A stretch of DNA of 13,103 nt from Bacteroidota bacterium (GCA_020047835.1 JAIFNJ010000075.1:1-13103); one strand, 5' to 3'; shown: positions 5,719-13,041, counted from the stretch's first letter. Made by a program: numbers and translations. Notes: a model not told the origin generated them from the letters alone.

Positions 5719-6711
5719 ATGGCAAATTTAGCTACAAAATATGCAGGGTTAACCCTATCAAGTCCAATTATTGCATCGAGTTCCGGGTTAACCGACTCTT
5801 TAAATCATATCATTGAATTAGAAAAAGCTGGGGTAGGTGCTGTAGTATTAAAATCAATTTTTGAAGAAGAAATTCTAATGGAAATGGATCAGGTAAAACA
5901 TCAAATGACCGGAAAGCCTTATGTATTCCCTGAAACAATGGATTACCTGGATGAGGAACCCCACGAAGATTTAATACGGGCTTACCTACGTTTGATAAGT
6001 GAAAGTAAAAAGGTGGTTAAAATTCCTATCATTGCAAGCATAAATTGCATATCGAACCAAAAATGGACCTATTTAGCACAGGAGATTGAAAAGGCTGGAG
6101 CTGATGCCTTGGAATTGAACCTTTTTAACTTGCCAAGTACCACTGAAATGCCTGCTGGTGAAATTGAGGAAATGTATTTGGAAATAGTTGAAAAGGTAGT
6201 AAGCTTGGTGAAAATTCCAGTAACAATAAAATTGAGTCATTACTATACGGCATTGGGGCAAATGCTCTTAAAATATTCAAAAACCAAGGTTAAAGGAATT
6301 GTGCTTTTTAACCGATATTATTCGCCCGACATTGATATCAATGCTCAGGAAGTTTCCGGTTCGTTTGTGTTAAGCAGCCCATCGGATATTGCGTTGCCAT
6401 TACGTTGGATAGCTCTTTCCTCAGGTAATTTGAAAGTAGATTTTGCCGCTTCAACCGGGGTGCACGATGGCGAAAGTGTAGTTAAACTATTATTGGCTGG
6501 GGCTTCAGCCGTTCAGGTAGCTACTGTTATTTATAAAAATGGTCTTAATTCAGTAAGTGCACTCAACGATTTTGTTCTTAATTGGATGAAAGATAAAAAC
6601 TACCAATCCATTTCCGAATTCCAGGGAAAATTAAATTATAAGTCACTTAATAATCCGGCATCATGGGAACGGTCTCAGTTCATGCGTGAATTTAGGCATT
6701 TTGTGAAATAG
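5719..6711 (+). CDS. Dihydroorotate dehydrogenase-like FMN protein
   Basis: A 330-residue TIM-barrel flavoprotein related to class 1 dihydroorotate dehydrogenase, of the kind often annotated 'dihydroorotate dehydrogenase-like' in Bacteroidota and cyanobacteria. Visible features: an N-terminal strand Leu-x-Ser-Pro-Ile-Ile-Ala-Ser-Ser at 13-21, Lys45 (Val-Val-Leu-Lys-Ser, FMN site), Leu-Glu-Leu-Asn at 131-134, Ile-Lys-Leu-Ser at 170-173, and the FMN phosphate loop with Ser-Thr-Gly-Val-His-Asp-Gly at 245-251 and Gly-Ala-Ser-Ala-Val-Gln-Val-Ala-Thr at 261-269. The Cys (class 1) or Ser (class 2) base that normally follows this Asn is not there: the segment reads Leu-Phe-Asn-Leu-Pro. Classical orotate formation is therefore doubtful and the true substrate is unknown. 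Its pairing with a DNPH1-like gene points loosely to nucleotide or base metabolism. Confidence 0.85.
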   Translation: MANLATKYAGLTLSSPIIASSSGLTDSLNHIIELEKAGVGAVVLKSIFEEEILMEMDQVKHQMTGKPYVFPETMDYLDEEPHEDLIRAYLRLISESKKVVKIPIIASINCISNQKWTYLAQEIEKAGADALELNLFNLPSTTEMPAGEIEEMYLEIVEKVVSLVKIPVTIKLSHYYTALGQMLLKYSKTKVKGIVLFNRYYSPDIDINAQEVSGSFVLSSPSDIALPLRWIALSSGNLKVDFAASTGVHDGESVVKLLLAGASAVQVATVIYKNGLNSVSALNDFVLNWMKDKNYQSISEFQGKLNYKSLNNPASWERSQFMREFRHFVK

Positions 6712-6723
6712 TTTTTAACTATT
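6707..6723 (+). terminator. Weak hairpin overlapping the stop of the DHOD-like gene
   Basis: Arms AATAGTT (6707-6713) and AACTATT (6717-6723) with a 3-base loop, followed by CTATTTTG. The stem is almost all A-T, so termination here would be inefficient; the stronger hairpin at 6768-6788 may do the work. Confidence 0.3.
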
Positions 6724-6760
6724 CTATTTTGCTGTGATGATTTGACTAATTAAAATTGGC

Positions 6761-6768
6761 TACTTTTA
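6761..6768 (+). promoter_or_regulatory. Possible -7 box for the YkgJ-like gene
   Basis: TACTTTTA at 6761-6768 is a near match to TAnnTTTG, with TTTG at 6741-6744 upstream; the 16-base spacing is shorter than usual. Initiation about 6-8 bases downstream would fall inside the hairpin's left arm or loop, giving a transcript that cannot form the hairpin. Confidence 0.35.
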
Positions 6769-6793
6769 ACCACGGAAAAGCCGTGGTTTTTTT
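6768..6793 (+). terminator. Terminator-like hairpin and T-tract directly before the ATG at 6794
   Basis: Arms AACCACGG (6768-6775) and CCGTGGTT (6781-6788) enclose AAAAG, and seven T residues (6787-6793) follow. This has every mark of an intrinsic terminator for transcripts from the 5246-6711 operon. It ends one base before the YkgJ-like ATG, so it is also that gene's leader. Confidence 0.7.
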
Positions 6794-7339
6794 ATGAAAA
6801 AAGAGGACTTTTTTGAAAAGTATTTGGAGCTGAGGAATCGGATAGATCTAGTTGGGCAGCGATTGGAATTGCAGCACAAAGGTGAAATGAAATGCCGCAA
6901 AGGATGTGATTCCTGTTGTGAGAGCATCGGTGTTTTTCCTTTGGAATTGGATGCTATAAGCTTTTTTATTGAAAACGAAAAAATCCAACTTCCCAAAGAA
7001 CGTAGGTTTAATAAATACCGTAAATCGTGCAATTTTTTAATAAATGCGGCTTGTTCTATCTACGAGTTTCGTCCTATAATTTGTCGTACCCAGGGTTTTC
7101 CATTATTATATCAAAATGCTGTGGGCGATGGTTATGAATTATCGGTTTGCCATTTGAACTTTAAACAGCACAATCCTATGCAATTTAACGAATCCAACGC
7201 ACTTTTTATGCCTCCTTTCAACAGCCAATTGTTTTTACTGAACCGCGACTATGTAAAGGAGCATTATTCCAAAGAATTAAACTCCAAAAGCAGAGCTCCC
7301 ATCTATGATATATTTCTAAATCGGGAAAAATTGAAATAG
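6794..7339 (+). CDS. YkgJ-family cysteine-cluster protein
   Basis: A 181-residue protein with the family's Cys-rich signature. Cys34-x3-Cys38-x2-Cys41-Cys42 lies near the start, then Cys79 and Cys87. Next come Ile-Tyr-Glu-Phe-Arg-Pro-Ile-Ile-Cys97-Arg and finally Cys119. The Phe-Arg-Pro-x-x-Cys-Arg motif is diagnostic of the YkgJ/CxxCxxCC family, thought to bind zinc or an iron-sulfur cluster; the biological role is unknown. There is no signal peptide or membrane helix, so it is probably cytoplasmic. The ATG at 6794 immediately follows a terminator-like T-tract, leaving no Shine-Dalgarno sequence; the next residues (Lys-Lys-Glu-Asp-Phe) fit a natural N-terminus and no later Met precedes the Cys cluster except Met32. 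It faces the MFS gene tail to tail, 38 bases apart. Confidence 0.85.
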   Translation: MKKEDFFEKYLELRNRIDLVGQRLELQHKGEMKCRKGCDSCCESIGVFPLELDAISFFIENEKIQLPKERRFNKYRKSCNFLINAACSIYEFRPIICRTQGFPLLYQNAVGDGYELSVCHLNFKQHNPMQFNESNALFMPPFNSQLFLLNRDYVKEHYSKELNSKSRAPIYDIFLNREKLK

Positions 7340-7377
7340 AAACATCCATTAATAGGCTTGCTTGATTGTTTGTCAAT

Positions 7378-8589
7378 TTATTTCGTTTTTAGAACCCTCA
7401 AAAAGAAAATCATACTGACAAGGCCAAAAACTAAAAACAGAATTCCAGCCAAAGTAAGTGCCATTCTCAAACTATAAACGTCGGAAAGGTATCCTAGCAT
7501 GGGCCCAATTATGGCAAATAGTATTCTAATTAAAAAGTTGCGGACAGAAAGCACGGTGGCTCTGACATCAGAATCCGTCATTTTGTTTATATAATCCTTT
7601 AAAACTGGGGTTGCAACTCCCCTAACTAAATAGAATAGGAATATAAACCCAATGGCCCACTTGCTTTCAAAACTTCCAATCAAAAGATATCCTCCTGAAA
7701 TTAAAATCGTAATGAGGAAAATGGTTTTCTTTTGCCCCAACTGTTTTTCCACTTTATAGGCATAAAGCGAAGTTATTCCAACCGATAGATTGAGCAATGT
7801 CCATAGTATTCCATACCAAACCAGTGGAACATGAACCAATTTAAAATAGGGTTGTACAAACCAAGCCATTGTTAAGGTAGATGCGCCAATTATTGAAGAA
7901 AAAATAATATTGAATCGCAGTTCTTTATTTTCAACTAATGCATACTTAATAATTTTAATTATATGGTTTAATTTAAAGTCTTTCAAGGTTTTGTGGATTT
8001 TTGGCTCCAAAAGTGATAAGGATACCGGAATGGCTATGAATGCTACTAACGCCTGAAAATAGTAAGGCATCCGCAAACTGTAGGTTGCTAATAATCCACC
8101 AGCAATCCCGGCAAATGCCTCAGCAAAATTACCAATCGAGGTAGCTCTGCCTTCAAATTTTAGATAATCTTTTTCTTTTTCTTGAGCCAATAATGAATCG
8201 TAAAGTAATGCTGAATCAGCACCACTGATGAGACTGGCACCCATTCCAAGTATAATTTCAGCGATTAAAAATCCATCAAAGCCATAGGAAAAACTGTAAA
8301 CTAAGTAACCTGAAAAACCAAGCACACTTCCTGCAATTAGGGATTTTTTCCGACCCATTACATCGGCTAAATACCCCGTTGGAATTTCAAGTGCAGCAAC
8401 AACAATGGAATAAATTCCCTGAAGGATAAAAATATCGAACTGGGCCAACCCATTTTCGTTGTAAAATAACACCACAATGGGCATTACCAGCATAAACCAT
8501 TTAGCTACTTTTATTAAATATAGCTTGTAAATATTGTTGGCAATGGTATTCAATAGTCCGGTTTTATATGTTTGAGTTTTTAATTGCAA
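7378..8589 (-). CDS. Major facilitator superfamily (MFS) transporter
   Basis: A 403-residue protein with about 12 hydrophobic helices and the MFS motif A at 72-82 (Gly-Tyr-Leu-Ala-Asp-x-Met-Gly-Arg-Lys-Lys) between helices 2 and 3. A degenerate copy in the second half (Val-Glu-Lys-Gln-Leu-Gly-Gln-Lys-Lys) follows helix 8. Helix 5 carries a Gly/Ala-rich stretch (Ala-Phe-Ala-Gly-Ile-Ala-Gly-Gly). Substrate cannot be read; relatives of this shape are usually called drug or general efflux permeases. The frame is closed by a stop at 8602-8604 (complement) and contains no ATG before residue 33, which would remove half of helix 1. I therefore accept a TTG start at 8589, with a second TTG at residue 13 as alternative. 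It is not in an operon: the neighbour at its 3' end is convergent and the one at its 5' end is divergent. Confidence 0.85.
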   Translation of the reverse strand: MQLKTQTYKTGLLNTIANNIYKLYLIKVAKWFMLVMPIVVLFYNENGLAQFDIFILQGIYSIVVAALEIPTGYLADVMGRKKSLIAGSVLGFSGYLVYSFSYGFDGFLIAEIILGMGASLISGADSALLYDSLLAQEKEKDYLKFEGRATSIGNFAEAFAGIAGGLLATYSLRMPYYFQALVAFIAIPVSLSLLEPKIHKTLKDFKLNHIIKIIKYALVENKELRFNIIFSSIIGASTLTMAWFVQPYFKLVHVPLVWYGILWTLLNLSVGITSLYAYKVEKQLGQKKTIFLITILISGGYLLIGSFESKWAIGFIFLFYLVRGVATPVLKDYINKMTDSDVRATVLSVRNFLIRILFAIIGPMLGYLSDVYSLRMALTLAGILFLVFGLVSMIFFLRVLKTK

Positions 8590-8866
8590 AGCAACAAATT
8601 TTTATGAATTACCAAATCAGAAATATGGGACCTTATTAATTCAGATAATATTTTATTTGGCTACAAATTCTGCATCAACATAAAACTGATATTATTTATT
8701 TTTATTGATGAAGATAAAGAATTAAATTATTATTAATGAGTCTGTTGATTGATTCAATGTTTGGTTTATTTAGCATTAAATATGCTTCAAAGTAAGAGTC
8801 AACCAACTTTGAATGTTTTGAAAAGTTAATGATTTAGCATACTTTTACAAGGTATTTACAGACACC

Positions 8867-8896
8867 TTTAGTTTGGCAGCTTTAGCGTATCTTTTG
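8867..8896 (+). promoter_or_regulatory. Candidate promoter of the NMO-like gene
   Basis: TATCTTTTG (8888-8896) resembles the Bacteroidota -7 box TAnnTTTG with one extra T. A TTTA (8867-8870) lies 17 bases upstream as a weak -33 element. Transcription would start near 8902, about 40 bases before the ATG. Confidence 0.4.
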
Positions 8897-8931
8897 TAAT
8901 TAGCAATTACAATCATTAAATAATCATTAAA
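8894..8931. repeat. Operator-like inverted repeat plus tandem direct repeat upstream of 8942
   Basis: A perfect inverted repeat with 8-base arms, TTGTAATT (8894-8901) and AATTACAA (8905-8912), separated by AGC, overlaps the end of the candidate -7 box. The 10-base sequence AATCATTAAA then occurs twice at an 11-base step (8911-8920 and 8922-8931). The step of about one helical turn would suit side-by-side protein binding. Function as an operator is inferred only. Confidence 0.45.
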
Positions 8932-8941
8932 AGGAAAAGCG

Positions 8942-10012
8942 ATGTCAACAAAAAAAATACCTGCATTAAAGATCGGAAACCTTGAAATTAACCCTCCCAT
9001 TATCCAAGGTGGTATGGGCGTTAGAGTGTCGGGTTCAGGACTGGCATCGGCCGTTGCCAATGAAGGTTGTGTGGGAATAATTGCCAGTGTGGGATTAGGG
9101 GATTATGAAAATTCAACTTCGGCAACGTTTGAAAAGGTAAATATGGATGCCTTACGCTCAGAAATTAGAAAAGCGCGATCGCTTTCAAAGGGTGTCATTG
9201 GTGTGAATGTAATGGTGGTATTGTCTAATTTTGAATCATTGGTAAAAGCTTCCGTTGAAGAAAAAGTGGATGTTATCATTAGTGGTTCGGGTCTTCCTTT
9301 AGATTTACCAAAATTCACAATAGGTACCGATATTAAATTAATACCCATTGTTTCGTCAGCAAGGGCCTTGAATATTATTTACCGTAAATGGAAACAAAAC
9401 TATAATAAAATTCCTGATGCCGTGATTGTTGAAGGACCTATGGCTGGAGGCCATTTAGGTTTTAATCACGATGATGTTATTAATGGAACTGCTCCAACGT
9501 TGGAAGTGTTGATTAAAGAAGTAGTGGATTTTGCCAATACCTTGGAAGAGAAAATTCCTGTTATTGCTGCCGGTGGAATATTTGACGGTAATGATATCGC
9601 TAAATTTTTGAAGCTAGGCGCATCAGGAGTTCAAATGGCCACCCGTTTTGTGTGTACTACCGAATGTGATGTTCATGACGATTTTAAACAGGCATACATT
9701 TCCTCAAAAAAAGAAGATATTGCCATCATCAACAGCCCGGTAGGGTTGCCTGGAAGGGTTATCCAAAATGATTTCACCCAACGGGTAATGAAGGGGGAAA
9801 CTATACCGTTTAGATGTTCTTATCACTGTTTACGTACCTGTAATCCGCGTACAGCTCCGTATTGTATTGGTAAAGTGTTGGGAGATGCTTCGAAAGGAAA
9901 TTTGCTAAATTCATTTGTGTTTGCAGGCGCTAATGCGTATCGTTGTACGGAAATTGTTTCGGTTAAAACATTGGTCAACCAGTTGAAAGAAGAGCTTATT
10001 GAAGCTTTATAA
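8942..10012 (+). CDS. Nitronate monooxygenase / FabK-like FMN oxidoreductase with C-terminal Cys cluster
   Basis: A 356-residue TIM-barrel flavoprotein of the 2-nitropropane dioxygenase/NMO family, which also contains enoyl-ACP reductase II (FabK). Seen: Pro-Ile-Ile-Gln-Gly-Gly-Met-Gly at 19-26, Gly-Val-Asn-Val-Met at 87-91, Glu-Gly-Pro-Met-Ala-Gly-Gly-His-Leu-Gly at 164-173 with the family's active-site His171, and FMN phosphate-site segments Ala-Ala-Gly-Gly-Ile at 209-213 and Gly-Ala-Ser-Gly-Val-Gln-Met-Ala-Thr at 226-234. After the barrel, residues 292-335 add Cys292, Cys296, Cys300, Cys308 and Cys335, besides Cys238 and Cys242. A metal or Fe-S site is possible, as the same tail is seen in anaerobe homologues commonly named nitronate monooxygenase. 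The ATG follows AAAAGGAAAAGCG, a weak ribosome site. The physiological substrate is uncertain. Confidence 0.85.
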   Translation: MSTKKIPALKIGNLEINPPIIQGGMGVRVSGSGLASAVANEGCVGIIASVGLGDYENSTSATFEKVNMDALRSEIRKARSLSKGVIGVNVMVVLSNFESLVKASVEEKVDVIISGSGLPLDLPKFTIGTDIKLIPIVSSARALNIIYRKWKQNYNKIPDAVIVEGPMAGGHLGFNHDDVINGTAPTLEVLIKEVVDFANTLEEKIPVIAAGGIFDGNDIAKFLKLGASGVQMATRFVCTTECDVHDDFKQAYISSKKEDIAIINSPVGLPGRVIQNDFTQRVMKGETIPFRCSYHCLRTCNPRTAPYCIGKVLGDASKGNLLNSFVFAGANAYRCTEIVSVKTLVNQLKEELIEAL

Positions 10013-10097
10013 ATAAAATATTCTGTTTTAGCTGGTATTTTTTCTCGTTAAGTATTGTGGAATTACTCTGCATTATTGTGTAACTAATTAGTATCAA

Positions 10098-10128
10098 GAA
10101 AGGCTTACCAAAAACTGGCAAGCCTTTC
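10098..10128. terminator. Hairpin between the NMO-like gene and tRNA-Ser
   Basis: Arms GAAAGGCTTACC (10098-10109) and GGCAAGCCTTTC (10117-10128) pair with one A/C mismatch around a 7-base A-rich loop. On the plus strand ATTTT follows, which would terminate the 8942 transcript. It lies 7 bases past the tRNA 3' end on the minus strand, so it may serve both, though the minus-side T-tract is poor. Confidence 0.65.
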
Positions 10129-10134
10129 ATTTTA

Positions 10135-10222
<88 letters not shown>

Positions 10223-10227
10223 GTAGG

Positions 10228-10259
10228 CAAAGATAATTAATAATTGAGTATTTCAGCAA
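10228..10259 (-). promoter_or_regulatory. Bacteroidota promoter of tRNA-Ser
   Basis: On the minus strand a perfect -7 box TATCTTTG (complement of 10228-10235) is preceded, 21 bases upstream, by TTG (complement of 10257-10259) as -33 element. The box ends 5 bases before the mature tRNA 5' end, so the transcript has almost no leader. This is the clearest phylum-type promoter in the window. Confidence 0.75.
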
Positions 10260-10376
10260 CTTGTTATTATACCCTTAATCATTCTATAAACTAATACCTG
10301 ACGCAAGCTAATTCGAGTATTCTCAATAATACAATAAAAAAGTTTTGTTAAAAAGTTCTTATCTCACTATAATAGT

Positions 10377-10395
10377 ATTATTTTTAAAAAATAAT
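10377..10395. repeat. A/T-only perfect inverted repeat upstream of the TPR-SpoIIE gene
   Basis: ATTATTTTT (10377-10385) and AAAAATAAT (10387-10395) form 9-base arms around a single A. It lies about 55 bases before the TTG start at 10451. The remaining intergenic sequence 10260-10450 has no visible gene. A weak promoter candidate (TTG at 10404-10406, TAGATTTT at 10429-10436) lies downstream of the repeat. Confidence 0.3.
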
Positions 10396-10450
10396 CGATT
10401 TTATTGAAAAACTGCCAATTTTATCTGATAGATTTTAAATATAAGAAATT

Positions 10451-13030
10451 TTGAAAATAAGGATAGCCTTTGTATTTTTTACCGTATTTTTTTTGATGCC
10501 ATTTTTGTTAGTGGCTCAGGAAAATAAATTGATTGATAGTTTGTTAATCAGTTTGGAAAATACCTTCAATGATACGGTTAAGGTGGATTTATTGAATGAT
10601 CTAAGCGAGGCCTATCGTATTGCCAAATCACCGAAAGCCGAAACTTATGTGGAAGAAGCACTACTTCTTTCTGAAAAGATTGGTTTTACCCGCGGAATTG
10701 CAGACTCACGAAAAATATTAGGAATACAGGCTTTTTATAGAGCCGATTATGTTTTGGCTATCAATTTTTTTGAAAAGGCTATCAATGTATACGGAGATAT
10801 AAACAGCCAATCAGGAATTTCAGATTGTTTTAAAAAGATTGGACTAACAAATGCATATCAGGGTAATTATTCTGAGGCTATTAAAAACTATGAAAAGGCT
10901 TTGGAGATTGATGAATTGCAAGATAATAAGAATGGAATAGCCGTTTGTTTGAATGATATTGGAGTGATGTATAATTATCAGGGTGACCATTCCAAATCAA
11001 TTGAATACCAAAAAAAATCATTGGAAGTTTGCCGAAATATCGGTGATAAGAAAGCTATAGCAGCACGATTGATTAATTTGGGAGCTTCTTACGATGAACA
11101 AAGTAATTATTCCAGTGCCAGTGATTGTTATTTAGAAGCTTTAGTAATAAAAAGTGAATTGAACGATAGTGTGGGTATTTCAATGTGCTATAACAACTTA
11201 GGTGAAGTATCTAACCATAAGGGGGATTATGCCCTTGCAATTAATTATTATGAAAAATCTTTAAGCATTGACAAACAGATTGATGATAAAAACGGAATTG
11301 CAATTTCATTAATTAATATAGGAACCATTCATTTTAAGCAAAATAATTTTGATAAGGCTCAATCTTACTATAACGAATCGTTAGCTATTGCTGAAAAGCT
11401 TGGTAATAAGAGAATTGTTGCCAACATTTTAAATAATATGGGTGAGTTAAATATTAAACAAAATAAATCCAAACAAGGCATAACCAATCTACAGAGGGCA
11501 ATTGAGCTTAGCACCGAAATAGGAGATAGAAGTGAAGTAGCAAAATCAATCTATAATTTGGGCAACGCATTTTTGGAAAACCGAAATTATAACGGTGCAA
11601 TTGAGCAATACCAAAAAGCATCAATATTGCATGAAGATTTGGGCGAAAAAAGCAAAGCTGCTGCCGATTATATTAAAATTGGTTTGGCTTTTTACGAAAT
11701 GGATAGTTCTAACAAATCTGTTGAATTTTGTAAAAAAGGAATTGATTTGGCGCGAGAAATTAACTCGAAAGAGAATATCCGGTTAGCATCTGAAGTATTA
11801 TCAAAAGCCTATGCCAAACAAAATAGATTTCAGGAAGCGTATCAATACTCAGTTTTGTTTAAATTAACCCACGATAGTTTGTTTTCTATTGAAAGCCAGA
11901 AACAAATTAGTATGGTTGAAAATAGGTTTGAATTGCAGCGAAAACAGCAGGAAATTGAACTGCAACGAATTAAGTTGGAAAAGCAAGCGGTTGAAATTAA
12001 ACAGCAACTTATTAAGCAAAATTCACTTTTGGGAGGATTATTAGGTGTAATAGGAGTTGTTGTTCTAATAGTTATTGGTTATGCTAGAATAAAAAAAGCA
12101 AATACAATTATTGCGGCACAAATTAAACAAATTGAAGAAACCAATGAGGAGCTTAACCAAACGAATGAGGAGTTAAACGTTACACTTGAAACCAACATTC
12201 AGCAAAAGGAGGATATTATTCAGAAAAACAAAGAAATTACCGATAGTATTCACTATGCTAAATATATTCAACGAGCTATTTTACCAAAAGAAGAGCGTTT
12301 AAGTCAGTTATTTCCGGACCATTTTGTAATGTATAAGCCCAAAAATATTGTAAGTGGCGATTTTTATTGGGTTACTGAAATAGAGGGTAGAATAATTCTA
12401 GCAGCAGCTGACTGCACTGGTCATGGTGTGCCAGGGGCATTTATGAGCATGTTAGGAGTATCCTATCTAAACGAAATAGTAAACAAAGAGTACATTACAC
12501 ATCCGGGGGTAATTTTAAAGCGGTTACGCAAAGAAATAATTCATGCCTTGCAACAAGAAGGTGTTATTGGGGAGCAGCGAGACGGCATGGATGTGGCCCT
12601 TTGTTCCTTTGATTTAAAGGCGATGGAGCTTCAATTTTCCGGTGCAAATGCTCCTTTATACCTAGTCCGCTCAAAAAATGAGGAATCCATCGAAGGAGCC
12701 GATGCGCTTGAATTTGGTGATCAAATATTGTATGAAATTAAAGGCGATAAAATGCCAATCGCTCTATATGAAAAGATGGAGCGGTTCCAATTGGTTGAAC
12801 TGAAGATTATTAAAGGAGATTGCATTTATTTGTTCTCTGATGGCTTTGCCGATCAATTTGGGGGAACCGAAAAAAAGAGGTTTCGATATAAAGCATTTAA
12901 ACAATTATTAATTGAAAACTCCAAAAAACCTATGGAGGAGCAAAAAAACATCTTGGATTCCACATTTACCGCTTGGCAAGATGGTTTTGAGCAAATTGAT
13001 GATGTGCTAATAGTAGGAATTTTGGTGTAA
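10451..13030 (+). CDS. TPR-repeat sensor with membrane helix and SpoIIE-type PP2C phosphatase output domain
   Basis: An 859-residue protein. The TTG start at 10451 is the only one that keeps the signal peptide (1-23, ending Leu-Val-Ala-Gln); the next Met is residue 16 and a stop lies 3 codons upstream. About nine to ten TPR units follow with an exact 40-residue step: Gly at 91, 131, 171, 211, 251, 291, 331, 371 and 411, and Ser at 451. A Gln/Glu/Lys coiled coil (485-522), one membrane helix (524-545) and a second coiled coil (550-598) lead into the phosphatase (about 600-859). That domain shows Ser-Gly-Asp637-Phe-Tyr-Trp, Asp654-Cys-Thr-Gly-His-Gly-Val-Pro-Gly, Arg-Asp-Gly-Met-Asp at 710-714, Phe-Ser-Asp797-Gly and Asp850-Asp851-Val-Leu, so the metal site looks intact. 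Topology: TPRs in the periplasm, phosphatase inside. Such proteins are common in Bacteroidota and probably control anti-sigma-antagonist partner switching; the partner is not in view. Confidence 0.9.
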   Translation: MKIRIAFVFFTVFFLMPFLLVAQENKLIDSLLISLENTFNDTVKVDLLNDLSEAYRIAKSPKAETYVEEALLLSEKIGFTRGIADSRKILGIQAFYRADYVLAINFFEKAINVYGDINSQSGISDCFKKIGLTNAYQGNYSEAIKNYEKALEIDELQDNKNGIAVCLNDIGVMYNYQGDHSKSIEYQKKSLEVCRNIGDKKAIAARLINLGASYDEQSNYSSASDCYLEALVIKSELNDSVGISMCYNNLGEVSNHKGDYALAINYYEKSLSIDKQIDDKNGIAISLINIGTIHFKQNNFDKAQSYYNESLAIAEKLGNKRIVANILNNMGELNIKQNKSKQGITNLQRAIELSTEIGDRSEVAKSIYNLGNAFLENRNYNGAIEQYQKASILHEDLGEKSKAAADYIKIGLAFYEMDSSNKSVEFCKKGIDLAREINSKENIRLASEVLSKAYAKQNRFQEAYQYSVLFKLTHDSLFSIESQKQISMVENRFELQRKQQEIELQRIKLEKQAVEIKQQLIKQNSLLGGLLGVIGVVVLIVIGYARIKKANTIIAAQIKQIEETNEELNQTNEELNVTLETNIQQKEDIIQKNKEITDSIHYAKYIQRAILPKEERLSQLFPDHFVMYKPKNIVSGDFYWVTEIEGRIILAAADCTGHGVPGAFMSMLGVSYLNEIVNKEYITHPGVILKRLRKEIIHALQQEGVIGEQRDGMDVALCSFDLKAMELQFSGANAPLYLVRSKNEESIEGADALEFGDQILYEIKGDKMPIALYEKMERFQLVELKIIKGDCIYLFSDGFADQFGGTEKKRFRYKAFKQLLIENSKKPMEEQKNILDSTFTAWQDGFEQIDDVLIVGILV

Positions 13031-13041
13031 CTCTTTAAAAT

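Larger units (their letters stand above)
8590..8941. other. Repeat-rich intergenic region between divergent MFS and NMO-like genes
   Basis: No ORF or RNA gene is recognisable in these 352 bases. They hold several short repeats: a 9-base direct repeat ATTTAGCAT (8768-8776 and 8832-8840), an inverted repeat TTCAAAGT/ACTTTGAA (8786-8793 and 8806-8813, 12-base spacer), and the operator-like cluster just before the NMO-like start listed separately. The base composition is strongly A+T. Confidence 0.5.

Noticed and set aside
5598..5816. 72-residue plus-strand frame spanning the DNPH1/DHOD junction
   Set aside because: Out-of-frame overlap with two well supported genes; composition is Ile/Leu/Asn-rich as expected from A/T-rich shadow sequence.
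7340..7377. Terminator between the convergent YkgJ-like and MFS genes
   Set aside because: The best inverted repeat has only 4-base arms (TTGA/TCAA) with no T-tract; not enough to call.
11595..11786. 63-residue frame inside the TPR region
   Set aside because: Shadow of the TPR coding sequence in another frame; no independent signal.
10451..11920. 120-base periodicity as a CRISPR array or DNA tandem repeat
   Set aside because: The period comes from 40-residue TPR units in one open frame; the copies differ in sequence and there is no spacer/repeat pattern.
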